A DNA stretch of 64,000 nt from Polyangiaceae bacterium. Lineage in GTDB: Bacteria; Myxococcota_A; Polyangia; Polyangiales; Polyangiaceae. A program made the translations under genes and the position numbers. Under the pieces are notes generated by a model, which saw only the letters and a program-made list of their open reading frames with translations, had not been told where the DNA came from and ran no database searches. The stretch spans positions 1 through 64,000 of the forward strand of contig JABFXY010000012.1 of assembly GCA_013361525.1 (NCBI GenBank), read 5' to 3'. Positions within the stretch are counted from its first letter, which is position 1, and each line of letters opens with the position of its first letter. Below, piece by piece: positions 7,825 through 16,744 of the stretch.

Positions 7825-9951
7825 TCACTCGGAGAAGAGCCAATAATGCATCGAGCCGAAGATTTCCGCGGAAGGGGCCTCGATGCGGATTTGGTGTTTG
7901 CCGGTGGTGCCTCGAGGCAGCGCGACCTCGACCTCGGCCCAGCCGGTCGCGGGCACCTCGATGTTCGACACCGGGGCGCCATCGAGCTTCAGGAGAAGGC
8001 GCACTTCGGCCGGCGCGGACAGCCGAGCGACGATGGTCGGCGTCGTCGTGCCGGTGAAGTCGAGCTCGAATTCGTCGGCGCTCCGCTTCAATCGACCGCC
8101 GTCGGTGACGTCGTTGCCGTCCTCGTTCCATTGCGTCGTCACGAGGTTGTCGAGCTCGGTCGAATAGAAAAGACGATAGCCGTGCGCCTTCTCCGATTCG
8201 AGATCGGAGACGTCGAGCACGTCCACGATCGTCGCAGCCGGCCGGTCACGAAGCGTCGGCCTGTCACCACGACCGAGGACCGACCAATCAGCCTCGTAGA
8301 CGACCTTCGTCGCGCCGCCGAGGATCGATTGATTGAGGACCGTGGCTTCGTAGAGCTCCGGACCGAGCACCGACGGAAGACCGAACCATTGCGGGTAGAC
8401 GATGAAATGCGTCGGAAGCTTCGACGGACCGAGGTTCTCGTAGTGCTCGTAGCGAGACCCCGAGCCTGCGACCCAATATTGCGCCTCGCCTTCGGTCGTG
8501 AGCCCGACGACGTCGAAGGTGCGCCGCTCCGAGAAGTAGGCGATGGCCCCGGTGTCGTTGAGACCGATGAGGGCATCTTTTGGCAGGTTCTCTTCGGCCC
8601 ACACGCCGAGCTTCACTTGCTGTTCGGTTATCGCGCGCGAGCTGTTCGCGAGATCGGCGATGGACCAGCCGAGCTTGGTCGCGAGCGCGCCGGCATAGAT
8701 GCCGGTCACGAGCGCGGGGACGAAGCTCGTCTCTTTGTACAGCTTCGCGAAGAGGCGTCCGAGGGCCGCGCCGAGGCACGCGACGAGGACGAACCACCCG
8801 GGCGCAAACGGCCAGATATACCGAACGCGATTCCAGAGGATCGTAATGAAGGTGCAAGGAATCAGCGTGCCGAGGACGAGCGCCGCAATGAACAACCCGC
8901 GGGCAAACTTTCGATCGAGGATCGCGAGAACGATCAGCGACACGGATCCCCCGAAGAGGACGTAATGGGTGTACTCGGGAACGAAGATCGCCGTGTACGG
9001 CCCGCCCGACAAGAGATCCTCGACCAACATGCCCATGTTGCCGCGAACGAAGTTGGACAGGCGCTCGGGCGGGAAATAGGGATTACCGACTGCCCATTTC
9101 ACCATGGTCGTCGTGGAGCGCGTGTGTCCGACGGTGAGGAGGTTGACGATCGGAACCCACGCAATCGCGGCGAGGGGAAAAAAGGCGGGCAAGCGGGCCT
9201 TGATGGCTTCCTTTTGCGCGAGACCCTTGCGGTTGAAGACGAGGATCGCGATGGCCGCGACGAGGGCAATGGCGCCACCCTCCGGTCGAACCAACGCCGC
9301 AATGGCGGCCATGACGCCGAGGTTGCGAAGCTGTGCGGTGGTTCGGTCGGCAGCAGGCGTCTCGGCGAGGTCGCTCGACATTCGAATGGTGCGCGTCATC
9401 GCCCACGCGAGGCCCACCGTCTCCATCCCGCTCCACGCGAACCACGCGAATGCGCCGAAGAAGAGGCTCATCGCCGCGGCGCCGACGCCCGCGGCCTTGC
9501 CGGCGATGCCTTCGGCGAGACGCTTCGTCTCCACCGCGACCGCCGCGTGCAAAAGCGTCCCGAGGACCCAGACGACGTACACCAGCGAGAGCCCGCGAAA
9601 GCCGAAGAGGTAGAACGGCGACAACACGAGCGGCCAGAGGAAGCTCGTCGCGCCGCTCGAGAAGCCGTCACCGAGGCCGAACGTGAACGGGCGGCCCTCA
9701 GCGAAGCGGCGCGCGTACACGAAATGGATGTACGAGTCGTCGAGCGGCATGCCGGGCTGCCCGGCGTCGTGCAGGATCGCGCGCGTCGCGAAGTACGCGA
9801 GGATCGAGCTTATCAAGAGCGGGATCGCGTACGGCTTCAGACGCGGGAGCAACACGCCGACCACGAAGTGCTGCGGATCGAAACCCTTGGCGCGAACGGG
9901 CGGCGGAGGGACGGGCGTCTGGGCTGTCGCGTCGAGCTCTGAGGGCTTCAT
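7825..9951 (-). CDS. Polytopic membrane protein, GT-C/ArnT-like glycosyltransferase candidate
   Basis: About 708 residues with a short Pro-rich cytoplasmic N-terminus, roughly ten hydrophobic helices to about residue 430, and a C-terminal soluble part of 250 residues. The first exported loop holds LDDSYIHFVYARR. A paired Asp in that loop is the usual catalytic and metal feature of GT-C glycosyltransferases that use polyprenyl-linked sugars. The substrate is unknown. The frame's first start is TTG at 9966. ATG 9951, preceded by GAAAGAAG, is preferred. The role in surface polysaccharide or glycoprotein synthesis is inferred from fold alone. Confidence 0.8.
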   Translation of the reverse strand: MKPSELDATAQTPVPPPPVRAKGFDPQHFVVGVLLPRLKPYAIPLLISSILAYFATRAILHDAGQPGMPLDDSYIHFVYARRFAEGRPFTFGLGDGFSSGATSFLWPLVLSPFYLFGFRGLSLVYVVWVLGTLLHAAVAVETKRLAEGIAGKAAGVGAAAMSLFFGAFAWFAWSGMETVGLAWAMTRTIRMSSDLAETPAADRTTAQLRNLGVMAAIAALVRPEGGAIALVAAIAILVFNRKGLAQKEAIKARLPAFFPLAAIAWVPIVNLLTVGHTRSTTTMVKWAVGNPYFPPERLSNFVRGNMGMLVEDLLSGGPYTAIFVPEYTHYVLFGGSVSLIVLAILDRKFARGLFIAALVLGTLIPCTFITILWNRVRYIWPFAPGWFVLVACLGAALGRLFAKLYKETSFVPALVTGIYAGALATKLGWSIADLANSSRAITEQQVKLGVWAEENLPKDALIGLNDTGAIAYFSERRTFDVVGLTTEGEAQYWVAGSGSRYEHYENLGPSKLPTHFIVYPQWFGLPSVLGPELYEATVLNQSILGGATKVVYEADWSVLGRGDRPTLRDRPAATIVDVLDVSDLESEKAHGYRLFYSTELDNLVTTQWNEDGNDVTDGGRLKRSADEFELDFTGTTTPTIVARLSAPAEVRLLLKLDGAPVSNIEVPATGWAEVEVALPRGTTGKHQIRIEAPSAEIFGSMHYWLFSE

Positions 9952-10057
9952 CGCTTCTTTCGGCAACCCGCTTCGCGCGGGCGAGTGTACACAGCCCGTC
10001 CCCTTTACTCCTTGGGGCCCTCGGGGTGATCCCCGGAATTGAGCCGCTCCGTCTCAC

Positions 10058-10720
10058 ATGAGCTTTCGACCGAACCCTCGTCATCCTTACGCCCACGCCG
10101 CGCGGCTCCCCGACGGCGACGAGGCAATCCCGCTGTCCACGTTGTTTCCGGAATCCGATCCGAACGGCCCGTTCGAGATCGAGATAGGCCCAGGCCGCGG
10201 TGGCTTCATGTTCGAGCGGTGCGCGGCCGCCCCCGACGTGCACATGCTCGGCTTCGAGATCCGCTTGAAGTGGGCGCACATCGTCGACGAGCGCCTCAAG
10301 AAAGCGGGCCTCGGCGCGCGCGCGCGCGTGCTCGGCGAGGACGCGAAGCGCGCGCTGCCGCGGCTCGTCCCGAGCGCCTCGGTGCGCGCGTTCTACCTCC
10401 ACTTCCCCGACCCTTGGTGGAAGAAGCGGCACGAAAAGCGGCTCGTCATGGGGGATGTCCTCCTCGATCAGATCGCGCGGCTCCTCGTCCCGGGCGGCAC
10501 CCTCTTGATTCAGACGGACGTCGAGGAGCGCGCCGCGCAGTACGAGGCGCAAGTCGGCGCGCACACGGCCTTCGTCATGGCGGGTGACGAGCCCGGGTCG
10601 CCTCGCATCGCGGACAACCCGTTCGGCGCACGCAGCCCGCGTGAGCACCGCGCCATCGCCGACGGCCTTCCGGTCCATCGCCTGCTCTACCGCCGCAACC
10701 TCGCTGACGGTAACGTGTAG
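10058..10720 (+). CDS. trmB: tRNA (guanine-N7-)-methyltransferase
   Basis: 220 residues. It uses SAM to make m7G46 in the tRNA variable loop. The SAM-binding motif is IEIGPGRGGF, followed by GFEIRLKWA. The family signature HFPDPWWKKRHEKRLV is intact and supplies the catalytic Asp and tRNA-contacting residues. GGTLLIQTDVEE follows. Length is typical. ATG 10058 is the only sensible start. The next gene begins five bases after the stop, so the two may be co-transcribed although their functions differ. Confidence 0.95.
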   Translation: MSFRPNPRHPYAHAARLPDGDEAIPLSTLFPESDPNGPFEIEIGPGRGGFMFERCAAAPDVHMLGFEIRLKWAHIVDERLKKAGLGARARVLGEDAKRALPRLVPSASVRAFYLHFPDPWWKKRHEKRLVMGDVLLDQIARLLVPGGTLLIQTDVEERAAQYEAQVGAHTAFVMAGDEPGSPRIADNPFGARSPREHRAIADGLPVHRLLYRRNLADGNV

Positions 10721-10725
10721 CCCGC

Positions 10726-11874
10726 ATGGCAGACCGAGCCGAGCTCGTCATCATCGGCGGCGGCATCATGGGCCTCGCGACGGCCTACAACCTCGCGAAG
10801 TACCACGGCGTCCGCGACATCGTGGTCATCGAGATGGGTTATCTCTGCAGCGGCGCGAGCGGCCGCAATGGCGGAGGTCTTCGCGCGCAGTTCTCGAGCG
10901 AGACGAACGTGCGGCTCATGCAGGAGAGCCTGCGCATCTGCCGCGACTTCGCGTCCGAGATGAAGATCAACGTGTGGTTCCGCGAAGGCGGATACCTCTT
11001 CCTCGTGCGCAACGAAGCGGCGCGCGCCTCCCTCGAGGCGAGCGTGAAGGTGCAAAACGAGTGCGGGCACCCGACGCGCATGCTCTCGCCGGCGGAGGCG
11101 AGGAAGATCGTCCCGGAGCTGGACACCACGGGCGTCGTCGCGACGAGCTACAACGCCAATGACGCGGTCGTCTTTCCGTGGCCGTTCGTGTGGGGCTACG
11201 CGAAGGGCGCGGAGAGCCACGGCGTTCGCATTCGCACCTTCACGTGCGTCACCGGCTTCGAGACCAAAGGCAAACGAATCACCGCCGTCGTCACCGACAA
11301 AGGCCGAATCGAGACGAACCGCGTCGTCAATGCATGTGGTGCGTGGAGCCCACAGATCGCGAAGATGCTCGGCGTCGCTTTGCCCAATTGGCCCCACCGC
11401 CACGAAATCTGCTCGAGCGAACCATTGAAGCCGTGGCTCACGCCGCTCGTCGCAGACCTCTCGAATGGGCTCTATTTCTCGCAGTCGACCCGCGGTGAAA
11501 TCGTCGGGGGAATCTCCAATCACGACGTGCCCGAGGGCATCGATATGGAGTCGAGCAAGAAGTTCTTGTCGCTCTATGCGAAGGCGCTGGTCAAAACCGT
11601 CCCGGTATTGGGATCGGTGAAGGTGCTCCGCCAATGGGCGGGGTGCTACGACCTCACGCCGGACCAGAACCCCATCGTCGGCCAAGTCGACGAAATCGAA
11701 GAGTTTTACCAAGTGTCCGGCTTCATGGGACACGGCTTCATGATGGCGCCCGTCATCGGCCGGCTCCTCGCGCAGCACATCGCCGAAGGCACGGACCTGC
11801 CGCTGTTCGAGCGCTGGAATCTGCGACGATTCAAAGAGGGGAAGCTGCTCAAAGAGAGCATGATTATCGGTTGA
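10726..11874 (+). CDS. FAD-dependent oxidoreductase, sarcosine oxidase beta / DadA family
   Basis: 382 residues. The N-terminal dinucleotide-binding motif is VIIGGGIMGLATAYNLA, followed by SGASGRNGGGLRAQF, which in SoxB-like enzymes contacts FAD. The C-terminal GFMGHGFMMAPVIGRLLA is the conserved flavin-site helix. The family oxidises secondary or tertiary amino acids such as sarcosine, dimethylglycine, proline or D-amino acids. The substrate cannot be chosen here, since no THF-domain partner, SoxA or SoxG lies nearby. It follows trmB by five bases. Confidence 0.9.
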   Translation: MADRAELVIIGGGIMGLATAYNLAKYHGVRDIVVIEMGYLCSGASGRNGGGLRAQFSSETNVRLMQESLRICRDFASEMKINVWFREGGYLFLVRNEAARASLEASVKVQNECGHPTRMLSPAEARKIVPELDTTGVVATSYNANDAVVFPWPFVWGYAKGAESHGVRIRTFTCVTGFETKGKRITAVVTDKGRIETNRVVNACGAWSPQIAKMLGVALPNWPHRHEICSSEPLKPWLTPLVADLSNGLYFSQSTRGEIVGGISNHDVPEGIDMESSKKFLSLYAKALVKTVPVLGSVKVLRQWAGCYDLTPDQNPIVGQVDEIEEFYQVSGFMGHGFMMAPVIGRLLAQHIAEGTDLPLFERWNLRRFKEGKLLKESMIIG

Positions 11875-11951
11875 TCGCGGGCTGACGGGCTCGAGTCCGG
11901 CCATCGCTCGAAGCCACCAGCGTGGAGGAGGGCCTCTCTCCATTTCGCCCA

Positions 11952-11988
11952 AAAGCGTGTGGTAAACTCATTGTCTACCACACGCTTT
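11952..11988. promoter_or_regulatory. 13-bp-arm palindrome, operator candidate for the adjacent TetR regulator
   Basis: Arms 11952-11964 (AAAGCGTGTGGTA) and 11976-11988 are exact reverse complements around an 11-base centre. The inner 21 bases, from TGGTA to TACCA, are themselves a near-palindrome, the usual architecture of TetR-family operators. The site lies 170 bp upstream of the decarboxylase-tetR-amidase operon and 77 bp after the oxidoreductase stop. It could instead be the terminator of the oxidoreductase gene, as it lacks a T-run but can form a hairpin. Confidence 0.5.
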
Positions 11989-12097
11989 CGCGCGCTATGG
12001 GAAACACTCGGCCGTCGGAACCCGAAGAGGCGCGGGTGAGATGTGCCGCGCGCACCGCAGCAGCGTCCAACTCGCGCTCCGATGCCAAAAGACACTC

Positions 12098-12122
12098 GGT
12101 GCCACTTGACACCAGGTGCCAC
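12098..12122 (+). promoter_or_regulatory. Direct repeat GGTGCCAC x2 flanking a TTGACA box
   Basis: GGTGCCAC occurs at 12098-12105 and 12115-12122. A consensus -35-like TTGACA lies between them at 12106-12111. No good -10 box follows at the right distance, so a promoter is only possible. The repeats may be binding sites for the operon's own regulator. The rest of 11875-12157 shows nothing else that I can support. Confidence 0.3.
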
Positions 12123-12145
12123 CATGACGAATGGTGGTCTCCGTC

Positions 12146-12151
12146 AGGAGG
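12146..12151 (+). promoter_or_regulatory. Strong ribosome binding site AGGAGG fixing the decarboxylase start
   Basis: AGGAGG ends six bases before ATG 12158. It therefore selects this start over the in-frame ATG at 12131, which has no comparable site. Confidence 0.75.
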
Positions 12152-12157
12152 CTCGTG

Positions 12158-13621
12158 ATGGAACTGCCCGCGCACGGTTGGTCGAAGGAAGAGGTCTATG
12201 CCGCGCTCGAGAAAAAGCGGCGCGGTGACGTGCCGTGGCGGAGCGGGCGGGCTTTCGCGTACGTGTACGACGGCGGGCCGGAGATCGAAGAGGTGGCGAA
12301 GAAGGCCTATATGGCCTTCCTGACCGAAAACGGCCTCGATCCGACGGCGTTTCCCAGCCTCCTCACCTTCGAGAACGACCTCATCGCCATCGCGCGGACG
12401 CACCTGCACGGCGGTCCGGAGGTGGTGGGGACGTTCACGAGCGGCGGGACGGAGAGCATCATGCTCGCCGTCAAAGCGGCGCGCGATCTCGCGAAGGCGA
12501 AGCGCGGGGTGACGCAGCCGAAGATGATTGTGCCGATTACCGCGCACGCCGCGTTCCACAAGGCGGGCCGCTACCTCGGTGTCGAGGTGGTGGCGACGGC
12601 GGTGGACCCGGTGACCTTCCGCGCCGATGTCGCCGCGATGGAGGCGGCCGTCGACGAGCGAACGGTTCTGCTCGTTGGCTCGGCCTCCGGCTATGCGCAC
12701 GGCGTCGTGGATCCGATCGCGGCGATTGCAGACTTGGCGCAACGCCGCGGCCTCTATTGCCATGTCGACGGCTGCATCGGCGGCTTCTTGCTGCCGTATT
12801 TCGCGCGCCTCGGCGAGAGCGTGCCGGACTTCGACTTCCGCGTTCCCGGCGTGACGAGCATCTCGATGGATCTGCACAAGTACGCGCTGACGCCGAAGGG
12901 TGCGTCGGTGGTGCTCTTTGCCAACGACGAGCTTCGGCGCGCGCAATACTTCGCGTGCTCGCAATGGACGGGATACACGATGATCAATCCGACCATTCAG
13001 AGCTCGAAATCCGGCGGACCGCTCGCTGCCGCCTGGGCCGTGATGCATTCGGTCGGCGACGACGGTTACCTGCGAATCGCGAAGGGCCTCTTGGAGACGA
13101 AGCGAGCCATCCTCGAGGGGATTCGCGGCATCGACGGCCTCGCCGTGATGGGCGAGCCGGAGATGTGCCTCGTCGCCTTCACGTCCGAGGATGTGCCGAT
13201 CTTCCCGATGGCCGACGCCATGAAAGCACGCGGCTGGCTGGTGCAACCCCAGCTCGCGTTCGGCTCCTCGCGCGAAAATCTGCATTTGACGATTCAGCCC
13301 TCGAACGTGAAATGGACGGAGACGTTCCTCCAAGACCTGCGCGAGGCGCGGGACGAGGCCAAGAAGGCGGCGGAGGCTTACGAAGGAACGCGCGCATTCG
13401 CGGCGATGTTCGCGGAGCGGCTGACCGGTCCCGATGCAATGGCAGCCCTGCCGACCCTCATCGAGAGCCTGGGTGTCGGCACGGGCGGCGCGATGCCGGA
13501 CAAGATGGCCGAGGTGAACGCCATCTTGAACGCAATGCCGCGACCCATTCAGGAAGAGCTCCTGACCCGGTTCGTTTCAATGTTGTTCCAGCCGACCTCG
13601 ACGGCGCGAGGTGCGCGATGA
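12158..13621 (+). CDS. PLP-dependent lyase/decarboxylase, sphingosine-1-phosphate lyase-like
   Basis: 487 residues. It is a fold-type I PLP enzyme of group II decarboxylase type. TFTSGGTESIMLAVKAARD (about 92-110) is the phosphate-binding segment. ITAHAAFHKAG supplies the ring-stacking His130. HVDGCIGGF has the pyridine-nitrogen Asp203. SMDLHKYALTPKG carries the Schiff-base Lys241. The family cleaves long-chain base phosphates (S1P lyase) or decarboxylates aromatic amino acids. The overall pattern (SIMLAVKAARD, DLHKYAL.PKG) favours the S1P-lyase branch. No membrane helix is present, as in other bacterial S1P lyases. Its stop overlaps the tetR start. Confidence 0.9.
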   Translation: MELPAHGWSKEEVYAALEKKRRGDVPWRSGRAFAYVYDGGPEIEEVAKKAYMAFLTENGLDPTAFPSLLTFENDLIAIARTHLHGGPEVVGTFTSGGTESIMLAVKAARDLAKAKRGVTQPKMIVPITAHAAFHKAGRYLGVEVVATAVDPVTFRADVAAMEAAVDERTVLLVGSASGYAHGVVDPIAAIADLAQRRGLYCHVDGCIGGFLLPYFARLGESVPDFDFRVPGVTSISMDLHKYALTPKGASVVLFANDELRRAQYFACSQWTGYTMINPTIQSSKSGGPLAAAWAVMHSVGDDGYLRIAKGLLETKRAILEGIRGIDGLAVMGEPEMCLVAFTSEDVPIFPMADAMKARGWLVQPQLAFGSSRENLHLTIQPSNVKWTETFLQDLREARDEAKKAAEAYEGTRAFAAMFAERLTGPDAMAALPTLIESLGVGTGGAMPDKMAEVNAILNAMPRPIQEELLTRFVSMLFQPTSTARGAR

Positions 13622-14316
13622 TGCTCGCGAGCGAGCCCTTCGACGCTTCGCAGCCCCCGGGGCTGCGAGAACGAAAGAAGGCGGAAGCGCGGGCGGCGAT
13701 CATCCGATCGGCGCTGGAGCTGTTTCGCAAGCGCGGGTATGGGTCGGTCACCATCGACGAGATCGCGGAGCGCGCGGGCGTCGGTCGACGCACCTATTTT
13801 CGCTATTTTCCGACGAAAGAGGCGGTCGTCCTCGATCGGCGGGTGACGCAGCTCGAGCGATTTCGCCTCGCGCTCGACGAAGCGCCCGAGTCGGCGCCGA
13901 TCCTCGACGTCCTGCGGCAATCGTTCGTGCTCATCGCCGAGGACTACCGCGCCAATCGCGATCGAATCCAGGCGGAGCGAATGTTGTTTCGCTCGTCGCC
14001 GGACCTCGCGGCGCGTGACCTCGCCATCGATCGCGAGTTCGAGCAGGTGATCGCAAAGACCGTAATGGCGCGGTCGGGACGCTCGGCTGCCGCACAGCGC
14101 GGAGCGCGCTTCTTCGCGGCGGCGGCAATGGGCGTCGTCCGCGTCCTCATCGACGAATGGGCGGAGGAGGAAGGGTCGCTCGATCTCGTCAAGATCGGGA
14201 ATCCCGCATTCGACGCGCTCGAGGCTTTGCTCGTCGAGCCGGTGCCGGCAGCTGCCCGCCCGGCGACGGCGCCTCGTAAGTCCAATGCGCCGGGCTCGCG
14301 CGGAGCCTCGAAATGA
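13618..14316 (+). CDS. TetR family transcriptional regulator
   Basis: 232 residues. The N-terminal helix-turn-helix is AAIIRSALELFRKRGYGSVT followed by IDEIAERAGVGRRTYFRYFP. The C-terminal part is the variable ligand-binding domain, with the acidic EEEGSLDLVKIGNPAFDALEAL near its end. The ATG overlaps the upstream stop (ATGA), and its own stop overlaps the amidase start in the same way. The regulator is therefore translated with the two enzymes and most likely represses this operon in response to a lipid or acyl-amide ligand. The palindrome at 11952-11988 is the candidate site. Confidence 0.93.
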   Translation: MMLASEPFDASQPPGLRERKKAEARAAIIRSALELFRKRGYGSVTIDEIAERAGVGRRTYFRYFPTKEAVVLDRRVTQLERFRLALDEAPESAPILDVLRQSFVLIAEDYRANRDRIQAERMLFRSSPDLAARDLAIDREFEQVIAKTVMARSGRSAAAQRGARFFAAAAMGVVRVLIDEWAEEEGSLDLVKIGNPAFDALEALLVEPVPAAARPATAPRKSNAPGSRGASK

Positions 14317-15839
14317 AAGCGCTGTACGAGCGCGGCGCGGTCGAGCTCGCGTCGATGCTGCGCCGCCGCGAGGTGTCGGCCGTAGAGGTCGTGGACGCAC
14401 ACATTGCGCGAATCGAAGCCGTCAATGGCGCGATTCGCGCGGTAGTGCGCACCTGCTTCGAGCGCGCGAGGCAAGAGGCCGCCGAGGCGGACGAGCGCCT
14501 ATCGACGACGACGAACGTCGCGGAGCTTCCTCCGTTCCTCGGCGTACCCTTTACGTCGAAGGAGCATTTCGCCGTCGAGGGTCTGCCGAACACGGGCGGG
14601 CTCGTCAGCCGGCGGAACAAGGTCGCAACCGCCGACGCGACGATCGTCGAGCGGATGCGGCGCGCGGGGTTCATCCTGCTCGGGACCACCAACGTCCCCG
14701 AAGGCCTCGTCTGGTACGAGACTTACAACCATCTCTACGGGCGCACGAACAACCCCTTTGCGCTCGACCGGATCCCCGGCGGGTCGAGCGGCGGCGAGGC
14801 GGCGATCATCGCGGCGCAGGGCTCTCCGATCGGGCTCGGCGGCGACATGGGCGGATCGATCCGATTGCCCGCTTTCTTTTGCGGCATCGCGGGACACAAA
14901 CCGAGCGGCGGACGTCTACCGGAGACGGGCGCATGGCCGGGCGCACGAGGAAAGATCGCTCGATACAAGGTCGTCGGACCGATGGCTCGGACGATTGCGG
15001 ATCTGCGAGCGGTATTGCCCATCCTCGAGGGTCCCGACGGCCACGACCTCAGCGTGGATGCCCCCCCGCTCGAAGAACGCCCGTTCGAGCCGAAGAACGT
15101 CCGCGTCTACTACTTCGACGACAACGACATCATGTCGCCCTCCGACGACGTTCGCGACGCCGTCGCCCGCTCCGCGCGCGCCCTCGCGGCGCTCGGCTGC
15201 AAGGTCGAGCCGTGGCGGCCGCCGTCGATCAAACGCAGCGTCGAAATGTGGTTTTCGGCGATGTCGACGTCGGGAGGACCGACCTTCCGCGAGGTCATTG
15301 CAGACGGCGGCGAGCTCGAGCTGGCGAAGCAATGGAGGCGCTTCACGCGCGGAAGCTCGGACCACATCTTTCCTGTGCTCGGGCTCGCGACGCTCGAGGG
15401 CGCAATCAAGCCGTTCGCTCGTGCGAGGCAGAACATCGCGGGCCTGCGTGAGGTCCTGCAGCGCGAAATCGAGGAGAAGCTCGGTGACGACGGCGTGCTC
15501 CTCTTCCCGGTATTCCACCGCCCGGCGCCGAAACACGGCTGGGACGCGGTGCGCCACTTTCTCGGCTTCAGCTATTCCGGTGTCTTGAACCCGCTCGAGA
15601 TGCCGTCCACCGCCGTACCGACGGGGCTCACTCCTTCGGGGCTCCCGGTCGGCGTCCAGGTCGCAGCGCGCAGAAACGGGGACGATCTCACGCTCTGTGT
15701 GGCCTCGTGGATCGAGCGCGAGCTCGGCGGTTATCGCGCTCCGGCGCTCGGCCCGACGCCGAAGCGCCGCCAAGCACCGGCGCGTCCGGATCACTCTTTG
15801 AGTGCTTTGACCTCGTCGCCGACGATCTCGAGCACCTGA
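14313..15839 (+). CDS. Amidase signature (AS) family hydrolase, FAAH-like
   Basis: 508 residues. The Ser-cisSer-Lys triad of the amidase signature family is visible: Lys83 in FTSKEHFAVEG, Ser158 in GGSSGGEAA and the nucleophile Ser182 in GGDMGGSIRLP. The family hydrolyses fatty-acid amides, aryl amides and amino-acid amides. Several residues around the triad (KEHFAVEGLPNTGGL) look like the fatty-acid-amide group rather than GatA. No gatB or gatC is nearby. Coupling to a sphingosine-phosphate-lyase-like enzyme suggests an N-acyl lipid as substrate. The 3' end overlaps the convergent phosphatase gene by 49 bp. Confidence 0.9.
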   Translation: MKALYERGAVELASMLRRREVSAVEVVDAHIARIEAVNGAIRAVVRTCFERARQEAAEADERLSTTTNVAELPPFLGVPFTSKEHFAVEGLPNTGGLVSRRNKVATADATIVERMRRAGFILLGTTNVPEGLVWYETYNHLYGRTNNPFALDRIPGGSSGGEAAIIAAQGSPIGLGGDMGGSIRLPAFFCGIAGHKPSGGRLPETGAWPGARGKIARYKVVGPMARTIADLRAVLPILEGPDGHDLSVDAPPLEERPFEPKNVRVYYFDDNDIMSPSDDVRDAVARSARALAALGCKVEPWRPPSIKRSVEMWFSAMSTSGGPTFREVIADGGELELAKQWRRFTRGSSDHIFPVLGLATLEGAIKPFARARQNIAGLREVLQREIEEKLGDDGVLLFPVFHRPAPKHGWDAVRHFLGFSYSGVLNPLEMPSTAVPTGLTPSGLPVGVQVAARRNGDDLTLCVASWIERELGGYRAPALGPTPKRRQAPARPDHSLSALTSSPTISST

Positions 15840-16744
15840 ACCGTCCCGCCGTAATGGCGGCTCATCCCGACGTCGATTCGAATGGCCTTGTTGTCGCACG
15901 CGAACGAGATGTCGGGCTTTTGAGGGGTGTGGCCCATCACCATTCGCTTCTTGCCGAGCGCCGCGAGCACGCCATCGAGCTCCTTGCAATCGTCGGGGCC
16001 GGTCTGTGCGCTGAAAGCGCGCGTCCATACGGGGCCGTCCTCTGCGACCAGAACCGACGGCGGCGCGTTGCGTTTGCCCTCGAGCCACTCCTTGGTCTCG
16101 GTATCCATTTTCTCGAGACCATATTGGACGTGTTTCATCGTGATGCCGCCGTGGACGAAGACGCTGTCGCCCACGATGGCGTAAATGGGCCGCTTCGCGA
16201 GCTTCTGAGCGTACGGCCCGCCGGGGATGAACGCGGCGGCGCGCCCGCGGGTCTGCTCGGGCTGTGAGCGGACGGCGCGTTTGTCGGACGTAATGTCGTT
16301 GAAGGCCGAATTGCCGCCCTCGGTCGCATAGCGAAAGTCGAGCTGGGCATTCATGATCTCGTGATTGCCATTGAGCGCGAGGAACGTCCCACCCGCGGCT
16401 TTGGCCTTCTCTTCGAGCGAGTCGAAGAGATCGAGAATGGCGCGGTCGTCGTCGCCGCGATCGAGCTGGTCCCCGACCTGGACGACGAACGTGTCACCGG
16501 CAATCCACGCACCGTTGTCGTCGATGATGCGGCCGAGCTTCAACGCGCGTTTCGTCGCGTCGAGGTCGCCGTGGACGTCGCCGAAGGCAACGATGCGCTT
16601 CGGAGCGGCGTGCACGTTCGCCGTGACGGCGACCTGCTGCACCGCCTGCGACGAAGCCGGCTGCGAGCCGGTCGGGCTCGAAGAGGAGCCTTGCCCGCAG
16701 CCGAACAAGACCGCGGCGACAAACGCGAGCCGTGTGAGCGTCAT
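15791..16744 (-). CDS. Lipoprotein metallophosphoesterase, Shewanella-like PPP phosphatase type
   Basis: 317 residues. The start MTLTRLAFVAAVLFGCGQG is a lipoprotein signal with lipobox LFGC, so the enzyme is anchored in the envelope and faces the periplasm or surface. All PPP motifs are present in order: GDVHGD, GDQLDRGDDD, GNHE, VHGGI and MGHTPQ. The insert between the first two motifs matches the Shewanella-like (SLP) branch. It probably dephosphorylates phosphoproteins or small phosphate esters using two metal ions. Its ATG overlaps the stop of the PAAR-like DUF4280 gene, so the two are made together, which suggests a functional link with secretion. Confidence 0.88.
   Translation of the reverse strand: MTLTRLAFVAAVLFGCGQGSSSSPTGSQPASSQAVQQVAVTANVHAAPKRIVAFGDVHGDLDATKRALKLGRIIDDNGAWIAGDTFVVQVGDQLDRGDDDRAILDLFDSLEEKAKAAGGTFLALNGNHEIMNAQLDFRYATEGGNSAFNDITSDKRAVRSQPEQTRGRAAAFIPGGPYAQKLAKRPIYAIVGDSVFVHGGITMKHVQYGLEKMDTETKEWLEGKRNAPPSVLVAEDGPVWTRAFSAQTGPDDCKELDGVLAALGKKRMVMGHTPQKPDISFACDNKAIRIDVGMSRHYGGTVQVLEIVGDEVKALKE

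Noticed and set aside
7846..9942. 698-residue plus-strand frame opposite the membrane protein
   Set aside because: Highly charged antisense shadow. The minus strand shows membrane helices and the DDSYIHFVYARR motif.
12235..14316. 693-residue plus-strand frame covering the decarboxylase gene
   Set aside because: Only its last 232 residues (TetR, from 13618) are real. The earlier part is an Arg/Gly-rich shadow of the PLP enzyme in another frame.
14313..15839. Amidase considered as GatA of the tRNA amidotransferase
   Set aside because: There is no gatB or gatC nearby, and the sequence around the triad is closer to the fatty-acid-amide type. Not excluded without a tree.
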